Origin: Shewanella sp. 1CM18E
Lineage (GTDB): Bacteria; Pseudomonadota; Gammaproteobacteria; Enterobacterales; Shewanellaceae
Assembly (NCBI RefSeq): GCF_023161665.1
Contig: NZ_JALNTW010000004.1
Coordinates: 23,082 to 87,081 of the forward strand
DNA length: 64,000 nt
Direction of reading: 5' to 3'
In this document: positions 57,717-64,000 of the stretch, piece after piece
How the letters are laid out: each line of letters opens with the position of its first letter
How positions within the stretch are numbered: position 1 is the first letter of the stretch
Notes under the pieces: generated by a model
What the model was told of the DNA's origin: nothing
Databases searched by the model: none
What the model saw: the letters and a program-made list of their open reading frames with translations, nothing else
Translations under genes and position numbers: made by a program

Positions 57717-59309
57717 TTACTCCGGCTTAACCTCAATACGCTTGCTGACTCGAATACCTAAACGCTTAGCGAGCCGATTTAAGTTCGCGCGGTCCACCTG
57801 CAATCGTGCAGCGGTAGCAGACCAGTTACCATTTTGCTCTGACAGGTGCTGCAAAATAAGTTGCCGCTGAAAATCATCAGTTTGCATCTTAAGATTAATA
57901 TCAGCTTGCGCAGCATCCTTATACGCATTATCCGCCTGCAATGGTTCACCACCGTTAAGTGCTTTATCTTTCGGTAACATCAATGCCAAATGAGTCAAAC
58001 CAATACGCACTATTGGCGAATGACTGTCGCTTTTGGCTCTTAACGCCGCACGGCTAATCACATGCTCTAGTTCACGCACATTGCCAGGCCAATCGTAATC
58101 ACTTAGCACCTTGATGGCATTTTTAACCAGAGTCAGTTGCGTCATGCCCAGCTTTCGGCGGGTCGATTCAATAAAGTAGCCGCATAACAGACTAATATCG
58201 CCCTCACGCTGCCTAAGCGGCGGAACAGCAACGGGGTAAACGCTTAATCTATGGTATAGATCCGCGCGAAAACGCCCCTGTTCGACCTCGTCACGTAATT
58301 GCCTGTTAGTCGCAGCGACAATACGCACATCCACATACTCAACATCATCTTTACCAACCACTTGGATCTCTTGGTTTTGTAGCACTCTGAGCAGTTTGCT
58401 TTGCGCCGCGAGTGGTAACTCACCAATTTCATCTAAGAAAATAGTGCCGCCGCTGGCTAAGTGAAACTTACCTGTACGGGTACGTTCTGCCCCCGTAAAT
58501 GCCCCTTTCACGTGCCCAAACAGCTCACTCTCTATTAAGTTCTCTGGCAAGGCTGCACAGTTAACATAAACTAACGGCCCATCACGTCTACTTGATTGTC
58601 GATGCAATGTACGGGCGACTAACTCTTTACCTACACCTGTCTCGCCTTCAATCAAGATTGAAAAATTCGATGCCGCTACCATCTCAATTTCTTGTTTGAG
58701 TTTACGCATACTGGCGCTCTCGCCAATCAGTTCGCCGCCATCTTTAATCAGTGCTTCGTGAGTAAGCTCTGCCACCACTTGTTGATTGTGCTTTGAGTGT
58801 TGCTCTAGTTGCTGCAGCATCATGGCGGTCTTTAGCGTGGCAGCAGACATAGCGGCAATAATATCTAAGGTGCGGTTGGGGATGTCATCAAAAACATTAG
58901 GCACCATGCTGTCCAGTGTAAGCACGCCTATAAGCTTATTATCAGATAACAAAGGTAGCCCCATACAAGCATGTACCGGTAAATCACCTTCATGAGCTAA
59001 TAGCAGACCGTCATAGGGATCGGCTAACGGACTGTCGGCAGCAAATCGTAGTGGCGTGGTTGATTTGCAGATCTGCTCAAAACGGCCATGGGCAGCTATT
59101 TCAAAGCGTCGGCCCAAGGTTTCTTTAGTCAAACCTTGTAACGCTAGCGGCTTAAGGTAGTCGCCTTGCACATGCAGTAAAACGACCGCGTCACATGGCA
59201 CAGCCTGCCGCACTGTACTGAGTAAGCGCTCGAACCTGTCGTTGGCTGTCAGACTATTAGTTAGATTTAATGCTAGCTCTATTAAAGCGGTAGAAGATAT
59301 TTCACTCAC
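57717..59309 (-). CDS. norR: Nitric oxide-sensing sigma-54 activator NorR
   Basis: This 530-residue enhancer-binding protein activates nitric oxide detoxification genes. Its N-terminal GAF domain keeps the iron-site residues known from E. coli NorR ([19 protein letters not shown]), the AAA+ domain has the Walker A GETGVGKE at 222-229 and the sigma-54 loop GAFTGA at 269-274, and a Fis-type helix-turn-helix ends the protein ([23 protein letters not shown]). I choose the GTG at 59309, preceded by AAGGT, because it aligns with the family start; the frame runs further upstream. It is divergent from hmp. Confidence 0.93.
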   Translation of the reverse strand: MSEISSTALIELALNLTNSLTANDRFERLLSTVRQAVPCDAVVLLHVQGDYLKPLALQGLTKETLGRRFEIAAHGRFEQICKSTTPLRFAADSPLADPYDGLLLAHEGDLPVHACMGLPLLSDNKLIGVLTLDSMVPNVFDDIPNRTLDIIAAMSAATLKTAMMLQQLEQHSKHNQQVVAELTHEALIKDGGELIGESASMRKLKQEIEMVAASNFSILIEGETGVGKELVARTLHRQSSRRDGPLVYVNCAALPENLIESELFGHVKGAFTGAERTRTGKFHLASGGTIFLDEIGELPLAAQSKLLRVLQNQEIQVVGKDDVEYVDVRIVAATNRQLRDEVEQGRFRADLYHRLSVYPVAVPPLRQREGDISLLCGYFIESTRRKLGMTQLTLVKNAIKVLSDYDWPGNVRELEHVISRAALRAKSDSHSPIVRIGLTHLALMLPKDKALNGGEPLQADNAYKDAAQADINLKMQTDDFQRQLILQHLSEQNGNWSATAARLQVDRANLNRLAKRLGIRVSKRIEVKPE

Positions 59310-59397
59310 TGACGATAACCTTATTTGTGCATGCTGAACCACTCGCTTGCTCAAGCTTAGCATGCGGTCCCTAAAAAGCACAAAACCGACCACAAGA

Positions 59398-59433
59398 GTC
59401 AAAAAGACTACACAACCAAAGAGTCATTTAGAC
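59398..59433 (+). promoter_or_regulatory. Two NorR-type enhancer boxes (GT-N7-AC)
   Basis: GTCAAAAAGAC at 59398-59408 and GTCATTTAGAC at 59423-59433 each fit the published NorR half-palindrome GT-N7-AC and share the flanks AGAGTC...GACTACA. Their centres are 25 bp apart. They lie 80-110 bp upstream of a sigma-54 promoter in the norR-hmp spacer, the usual place for an enhancer. Confidence 0.65.
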
Positions 59434-59486
59434 TACAAAAACATGGTTAACGCCCTAAAAAGCCAGCATAAAGGCCTTTTTATAAC

Positions 59487-59503
59487 TTGGCATAGTTCTC
59501 GCT
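59487..59503 (+). promoter_or_regulatory. Sigma-54 promoter of hmp
   Basis: TTGGCATAGTTCTCGC has the invariant GG (59489-59490) and GC (59501-59502) of the -24/-12 elements with exactly 10 bases between. It lies about 66 bp before the hmp start and downstream of the two NorR boxes. The match is one base short of the consensus at TTGC. Confidence 0.68.
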
Positions 59504-59567
59504 ATACAAGGCTTAAGACCTACGCGTTCGCACTCGGGACGTTAAATAATCAATAAAGGATATTTAG

Positions 59568-60770
59568 ATGTTATCTGCAAAACATATCAGCACAGTCAAA
59601 AGCACTATTCCACTACTTGAGTCAGCTGGCACTGCGATTACCGAGCACTTTTATCAGCGCATGTTTGCCCATAACCCAGAGCTAAAGCATATCTTTAACT
59701 TGAGCCATCAGCATTCTGGCGGCCAACCCGCGGCGCTTTTTAATGCTGTCGCGGCCTATGCTAAAAATATCGATAACTTAGGCGCACTAAGCGGCGCAGT
59801 AGAGCGTATTGCCCACAAACACACTAGCTTTGATATTAAACCAGAGCATTACCCAATTGTGGGTCATCACTTATTAGAAACCTTACGCGAATTAGCGCCT
59901 GATGCCTTTACGCCAGATGTAGAAGAAGCGTGGGCTGCAGCTTATGGCGTGTTAGCGGGCATTTTTATCGATAGAGAAGCTACGCTGTACCACAGAAATG
60001 CAACCGAAGTCGGCGGCTGGAAAGGGGCGCGTGAGTTTAAGGTTATCGCTAAAACCAAAGAGTCTGAGCTAGTGACTAGCTTTGTGCTTGCTCCTGTGGA
60101 CGACAATGCAGTGATTGATTTTGAATCAGGACAATATTTAGGTGTCAGTGTTGCACCAATTAACCATGACTACCAAGAAATTCGTCAGTATTCATTATCA
60201 GACAAACCTAACGGCAAGCAATATCGTATTTCAGTGAAAAAAGAAGCCGTTGGCGTGCCTGGAGTGGTATCTAACTATTTGCATGATCACGTAAATATCG
60301 ATGACACGATTGACGTTTACCCTCCAGCGGGCGATTTTCATTACGAAGAGCGCGAAGCACCAGTGGTGTTGATCTCGGCTGGCGTTGGTGTCACTCCCAT
60401 GCAATCAATGCTAGAAATGTTGGCGTCGAAGTCGTTCGCAAAACCTGTGTTCTATCTGCACGCCTGTGAAGGTGTCGAGCAACATTCATTTAATCAAAGA
60501 GTTAAGTCACTGGGACTACAACTTAAGCTTGAACACCATACTTGGTACCGTGATATCGGTAATGCCAATGACGTAGTAAATACCACCAACATCCATCAAG
60601 GCTTTATGAATCTTGCTGCACTTAAAGATTCGTTACCACTAACTGATGGCGATTATTACCTATGTGGACCGGTGGCCTTTATGCAGTTTGCCAAACAGCA
60701 ATTATTAGCGCTTGGGGTTAGCGATGATCGTATTCACTACGAAGTGTTTGGCCCTCATTCTGATCTGTAA
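59568..60770 (+). CDS. hmp: Flavohemoglobin nitric oxide dioxygenase Hmp
   Basis: This 400-residue enzyme converts nitric oxide and oxygen to nitrate with NAD(P)H. The globin domain (1-145) has the proximal haem histidine H85 in IAHKHTSF and the distal region; the FAD domain shows RQYSLS and the NAD domain shows ISAGVGVTPM and YLCGPVAFM. Length and H85 fit E. coli Hmp. AAAGGA precedes the ATG. It is divergent from norR, with two NorR boxes and a sigma-54 promoter between them, so it should be nitric-oxide induced. Confidence 0.96.
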   Translation: MLSAKHISTVKSTIPLLESAGTAITEHFYQRMFAHNPELKHIFNLSHQHSGGQPAALFNAVAAYAKNIDNLGALSGAVERIAHKHTSFDIKPEHYPIVGHHLLETLRELAPDAFTPDVEEAWAAAYGVLAGIFIDREATLYHRNATEVGGWKGAREFKVIAKTKESELVTSFVLAPVDDNAVIDFESGQYLGVSVAPINHDYQEIRQYSLSDKPNGKQYRISVKKEAVGVPGVVSNYLHDHVNIDDTIDVYPPAGDFHYEEREAPVVLISAGVGVTPMQSMLEMLASKSFAKPVFYLHACEGVEQHSFNQRVKSLGLQLKLEHHTWYRDIGNANDVVNTTNIHQGFMNLAALKDSLPLTDGDYYLCGPVAFMQFAKQQLLALGVSDDRIHYEVFGPHSDL

Positions 60771-60811
60771 AACCCCTAAGGATGTTTAAACAAGTCATAT
60801 AAACAAAGCTT

Positions 60812-60845
60812 ACACAAACGGACGCCTATTGGCGTCCGTTTGTGT
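60812..60845. terminator. Hairpin terminator between hmp and the nitroreductase gene
   Basis: ACACAAACGGACGCC pairs with GGCGTCCGTTTGTGT around TATT, a 15-bp stem. No long T run follows, but its place between converging genes fits a shared terminator. Confidence 0.78.
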
Positions 60846-60878
60846 ATAGCGGGTTGAAAACATATTTAAATAAATTAC

Positions 60879-61550
60879 TTAGATAAAGTCACAGATCTCA
60901 GCAAGGGATTTTTTCTGCAGTGCATGCTCTGGCACTGTGGCATCGTCACCAGGGTAGCCTGCAATAATCAGCATATACGGCCGCTCATTGGCATTATCGC
61001 GGCCACAAACCTTACTTAAAAACGACATAGGTTTGGGTGTATGGGTCAAGGTACCTAAGCCTGCGTTATGCAGCGCTTGAATTAAAAAGCCAGTCGCAAT
61101 CCCTACCGACTCATGTACGTAATAATTGGTCTTTTGCTCACCCTCTTCTTCCGAGCGTTTCTTACTAAAAATGGCAATCAACCAAGGCGCATGTTCAAGG
61201 TAAGGTTTCTCAGCGTTAGTCCCTAAAGGCTTTAGCGCATCAAGCCACTCTTCCCCTGCTCGGCCAGCATAAAAAGCTTGCTCTAGCGCTTCGGCCTCAT
61301 GGCGAATTTGCGCTTTTATTTCAGGGCTATTAATGGCAACAAAATGCCAAGGTTGATGATTAGCACCATTAGGCGCGGTGCCTGCGGCTAGAATACACTT
61401 CTCGATAATTTCTTTTGGTACTGTGCGGTCTGAAAATTTACGGATTGAATGACGACGCTGCACCTGTTGATAGTTTTGCTCAGCGCGCTCAAGCATTTCT
61501 GCTTGCGGATATTCAATAAAGTCATTCAGTGGATGGTGTGCTTGCGTCAT
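60879..61550 (-). CDS. Nitroreductase-family flavoprotein
   Basis: This 223-residue FMN enzyme has the nitroreductase fold: RRHSIRKFSDRTVPKEIIEKCILAAGTAPNGANHQPWHFV (FMN and fold signature) and a C-terminal GLGTLTHTPKPMSFL. The spacing and the APNGANHQPW motif resemble the BluB/iodotyrosine deiodinase-like branch. It could reduce a nitro- or halo-aromatic compound; natural substrate unknown. It lies next to hmp but is read towards it. Confidence 0.9.
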   Translation of the reverse strand: MTQAHHPLNDFIEYPQAEMLERAEQNYQQVQRRHSIRKFSDRTVPKEIIEKCILAAGTAPNGANHQPWHFVAINSPEIKAQIRHEAEALEQAFYAGRAGEEWLDALKPLGTNAEKPYLEHAPWLIAIFSKKRSEEEGEQKTNYYVHESVGIATGFLIQALHNAGLGTLTHTPKPMSFLSKVCGRDNANERPYMLIIAGYPGDDATVPEHALQKKSLAEICDFI

Positions 61551-61580
61551 ATCGAATCCTTGATTATTGCATTTTGGCTA

Positions 61581-62117
61581 TTATTGAGTCTCAACAACTG
61601 ACTTAAGCTGATCTAACCCTTGGCTTAAATCTTTACCTATCATGCCTTCAAAATCCATAAACAGAAACATCAAATTCATTGGGTAATCTAAGTGCCCATC
61701 AAAACCCCAAGTAACCTGCGTTTGATTCGGTGACAAAGCTTTTGCTTCCATAAAGGCTAAGTCTGTTGATTCAAAGGGTCTAAAGAACCTCAACTCATAA
61801 TCAATACGTCTGCCCTCATCTATACGCAAAATTTCTTGCTCACCAGCTCCCACATCTTCTTTATCACTTTGCCAACCAGCAACAAATCCTTCCATGCCAT
61901 CAGTGCCTCGATAACTCTTTTGCATATCAGGATCCATCTGCGCCCACACGCTATAGTTATCTTGGTTTTTAAGGTACTTAATATAACCAAACACCTCTAC
62001 AACGGGTTTATCTATGGTGACTTGCTCGGTTACTGAGTAATTTTTATCGACAAACAAGGCCACTATGAAAGGCAAGGCAATAATGGCTAAAATTAATAAT
62101 AGGAATTTCTTTAGCAT
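61581..62117 (-). CDS. SRPBCC (polyketide cyclase/START-like) membrane-anchored protein
   Basis: This 178-residue protein has an N-terminal hydrophobic anchor (FLLLILAIIALPFIVALF) and a SRPBCC fold (VTIDKPVVEVFGYIKYLKNQDNYSVWAQMDP, RIDYELRFFRPFESTDLAFM, TQVTWGFDGHLDYPMNLMFLFM). Such domains bind hydrophobic ligands. Its role is unknown. It lies just upstream of the nitroreductase gene on the same strand, 30 bp away, so an operon is likely. Confidence 0.85.
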   Translation of the reverse strand: MLKKFLLLILAIIALPFIVALFVDKNYSVTEQVTIDKPVVEVFGYIKYLKNQDNYSVWAQMDPDMQKSYRGTDGMEGFVAGWQSDKEDVGAGEQEILRIDEGRRIDYELRFFRPFESTDLAFMEAKALSPNQTQVTWGFDGHLDYPMNLMFLFMDFEGMIGKDLSQGLDQLKSVVETQ

Positions 62118-62263
62118 GATGATTACTCTTAATTTGAAGCTCAGCAGGCCTTAATCAAACCTAACTAAAAGGTAAATTAAGAATAAACATATTATTAACA
62201 AAATGACAAATCGGGCAAACATAGAATGGATATAACTTCACAGCTATAAAACGATGGTTAATA

Positions 62264-62289
62264 AAAAAGCACCTTGTTAGGTGCTTTTT
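62264..62289. terminator. Terminator of the small gene and adhesin locus
   Basis: AAAAAGCACC and GGTGCTTTTT pair around TTGTTA with T runs on both strands. The stop codon of the small gene at 62277 lies within it. Confidence 0.82.
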
Positions 62290-62474
62290 AAACTGGGATT
62301 TCGTAACTTTGAAGCCTTGCCATTATTGGTTTTCGATAAACTAGCAATTCTTTTACGCCTAAATACGAAAGCTAACAAAGGCTCATCAAATGACGGTAAC
62401 TGTAAGTGTTCATCGTCTGCATTTAACCTTACGAAAAACCGACCTTCTATTTCAACAATCCCTTCAGGTAACAT
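62277..62474 (-). CDS. Small hypothetical protein downstream of the adhesin gene
   Basis: This 65-residue, basic frame (MLPEGIVEIEGRFFVRLNAD...) begins at an ATG with AGAG 6 nt upstream. It has a charged, protein-like sequence but no family I know. The opposite strand is also open over the same region, and its stop lies inside a terminator, which weakens the case. It could be a real small protein or leftover coding sequence. Confidence 0.4.
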   Translation of the reverse strand: MLPEGIVEIEGRFFVRLNADDEHLQLPSFDEPLLAFVFRRKRIASLSKTNNGKASKLRNPSLKST

Positions 62475-62563
62475 AGTTATCTCTTTGAGTTTGCCGTCCT
62501 TGGCAAGGGGTTTAACAACCTTTCAGTAAGTCAAAAACACCTACTTTATGACTCTTAAGGTTC

Positions 62564-64000
62564 TTAAAACTGATATTGAACACCAGCTCCAAATGAAACG
62601 TCAGAATCAGAACCTGTTGTCGCATTGACTGAACCAGAAACACTCCAACCAGTATCAACAAAGCTATGAGCAACACCGATAGCTACCGCAGAAGCATCAC
62701 CACTAAAGCCTGTACCAACACCTACTGCTGTGCCACCATTTGTCAAGAAGGGACGCGAGTTGCTGATAGCATGTGAGCTTGCCATAACTGAATCCATTTG
62801 CTCTTGAACATCATTTTGGAAGTCATTCATTTCAGAGTTGTACTTAGCCATTAAGTCATCTTCAAAAGACTTAAACTCAGTATCAAGGTAATCTTTCATT
62901 TGCGCTTTTCCAGCATCAACCTTTGCAGTCTTCCAATCTTTTGCAGCGCCTTGACCTACAGAACCAAACTCATGATCACGAGGGTTAAACTCTGGATTGC
63001 TAGGCTCAGTCGGTGCAATTGGTGAAACCCCAGCATCTGGCTTATTATTTTTTAGGCCGTTAGATGCTGTCTTTAAGGTTTCAGCAGCTTTACCAAGTTG
63101 TGCTTGCATAGTCGCACCCGCTGTTTGCAGACCATCACGAAGATCTTGGTCGATGCCATTGCCTTCTACTGGAATACTTGGGTTATTACCTGCTTGAAGT
63201 TCAGCAATAAGTGCATCTTGTGAATCCATGCGAGCTTGCATTGCTTGAAGTTGTGCCATTAGAGCATCAGCTCCTGTAACCAAAGTTGATTTGGCCGTTA
63301 CAAGTTCTTTGCTCATAGTTTGCTTCGCGGCTTGTAACTCAGAATTCATACTTTCAACAGCAAGCTCAAGGCTATCTTTACCATTCGCAACACTATTCTC
63401 GTTTTCAGCAACTAATGCGTTGACGTCATCAATTTCAGCCTGAACCTCAATCTTTGCCTGCTCAAGCCCGTCAATCAACTCATCGTTACCAGTACCGTCT
63501 GATGGTGGATTGATACCTTCATCACCAGAGTTAATACGATCTATTTGTGCTTGCAGATCTTTTAACTGGGAAGTTAACGCAACCTCCATATTCGTCGCGG
63601 CTATTTCTAGGCTAACCTTGCCATGAGAGATATCATTAGCATTTTGCATCGTAACGTTAGTCATTAGCTCTACGTTAGATGTAAGCTCATACACCTCTTT
63701 CGCTTGTGCAGTTAAATGGTCGTTTAAAGCAATCCCTGAAGCCTTTAGTACATCTTCTTTAACTGCTAATTCATCTGAAGCTATTTCAAAATCTAGCTGT
63801 GTTTGATTCGCTTGATTTTTAGTATCAATCGCAAGCTGAGTAACAAAATCAAGCTCAGACTGAACCTCTACCTTCGCTTTCTCAAGACCCGCTATTAGCC
63901 CCTCATCAATACCACTTCCTGGTACACCAACTTCATTGCCCAAGTTATCAATTTGAGTTTGTAAACTCTCAAGCTCTTTAGTTAGTTTAACCTTAGACTT
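62564..64000 (-). CDS. Large coiled-coil surface protein with YadA-like C-terminal anchor, truncated by window edge
   Basis: The frame stays open to the window end, so only the C-terminal 478 residues are seen. The C-terminal anchor (HAISNSRPFLTNGGTAVGVGTG ... GAGVQYQF) resembles the YadA-type trimeric autotransporter barrel and ends in F. Before it lies a long helical stalk rich in Gln, Lys and Glu with repeated units: xGxGxDxxLIxGLExAKxEVQxExD occurs at least twice and a diverged third time, with LTSQLKDLQAQID-like stretches between. Expected role: surface attachment. No enzymatic domain is visible in this part. Confidence 0.85.
   Translation of the reverse strand, partial: KSKVKLTKELESLQTQIDNLGNEVGVPGSGIDEGLIAGLEKAKVEVQSELDFVTQLAIDTKNQANQTQLDFEIASDELAVKEDVLKASGIALNDHLTAQAKEVYELTSNVELMTNVTMQNANDISHGKVSLEIAATNMEVALTSQLKDLQAQIDRINSGDEGINPPSDGTGNDELIDGLEQAKIEVQAEIDDVNALVAENENSVANGKDSLELAVESMNSELQAAKQTMSKELVTAKSTLVTGADALMAQLQAMQARMDSQDALIAELQAGNNPSIPVEGNGIDQDLRDGLQTAGATMQAQLGKAAETLKTASNGLKNNKPDAGVSPIAPTEPSNPEFNPRDHEFGSVGQGAAKDWKTAKVDAGKAQMKDYLDTEFKSFEDDLMAKYNSEMNDFQNDVQEQMDSVMASSHAISNSRPFLTNGGTAVGVGTGFSGDASAVAIGVAHSFVDTGWSVSGSVNATTGSDSDVSFGAGVQYQF

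Noticed and set aside
62281..62529. Plus-strand frame opposite the small gene downstream of the adhesin
   Set aside because: It is the mirror of a minus-strand frame that has a better ribosome binding site and direction.
62564..64000. Possible CRISPR-like array in the repetitive coding region
   Set aside because: The repeats are at the protein level and long, with no equal short spacers; they belong to an open reading frame.

Overview
This is a 64 kb stretch of chromosome from a marine gammaproteobacterium, almost certainly Shewanella or a very close relative. The evidence is the gene order metK / tkt-epd-pgk-fba with a Calvin-subtype class II aldolase, the xerD-dsbC-recJ block, the trmN6-srmB pair, several proteins typical of Shewanella and Vibrio (VC0807 family, DUF3016, a ToxR-like regulator with a FidL-like partner), and several families of short intergenic repeats. 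There are no rRNA or tRNA genes, no CRISPR array and no complete prophage. Most of the window is core genome with short accessory patches.

Layout. 1-3.3 kb: cysteine detoxification (CyuP importer, CyuA desulfidase, divergent Lrp-type regulator). 3.4-7.2 kb: recJ, dsbC, xerD. 7.3-11.2 kb: brnQ, trmN6, srmB. 11.4-15.8 kb: a two-gene RND efflux system without its own outer-membrane channel. 15.9-23.5 kb: a TatD-associated-type radical SAM protein, a PAS protein with a degenerate GGDEF domain, a membrane protein of unknown function, a ToxR-like regulator/partner pair and a DUF481 outer-membrane protein. 23.8-31.3 kb: fba, pgk, epd, tkt and divergent metK behind a MetJ-type operator. 31.4-35.2 kb: a repeat-rich accessory patch holding a GNAT gene between two copies of a palindromic repeat, an HNH-domain protein of defence-like type, and a string of triloop hairpins. 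35.8-50.3 kb: lipoproteins, acetyltransferases, a GAF protein with an I-site-bearing but inactive GGDEF domain, a GltP-type symporter, the sdaC-sdaA serine pair, yjjX, a MarR-GNAT fusion, tas, and csdA/csdE. 50.4-57.7 kb: an outer-membrane protein, a chemoreceptor, an HNH protein, a PH-domain protein, rlhA and a zinc-ribbon gene cut in two by a mobile repeat. 57.7-62.1 kb: the nitric-oxide module norR/hmp with two NorR boxes and a sigma-54 promoter, then a nitroreductase and an SRPBCC protein. 62.3-64 kb: the C-terminal part of a large coiled-coil trimeric-autotransporter-like adhesin that runs off the window.

The most notable structural signal is a MITE-like element about 260-330 bp long, with 16-bp terminal inverted repeats (ATACCAATCAGTATAA). 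It has three full copies and three fragments here. One copy splits a DUF2082-type zinc-ribbon gene between its two CxxC knuckles. Another sits inside the loop of a rho-independent terminator whose two arms are still perfectly complementary. Other points to follow up are the solitary HNH effector-like gene, the two catalytically degenerate GGDEF proteins (one with an intact I-site), a 20-bp perfect inverted repeat abutting the start codon of the MarR-GNAT fusion, and the triloop-hairpin array.
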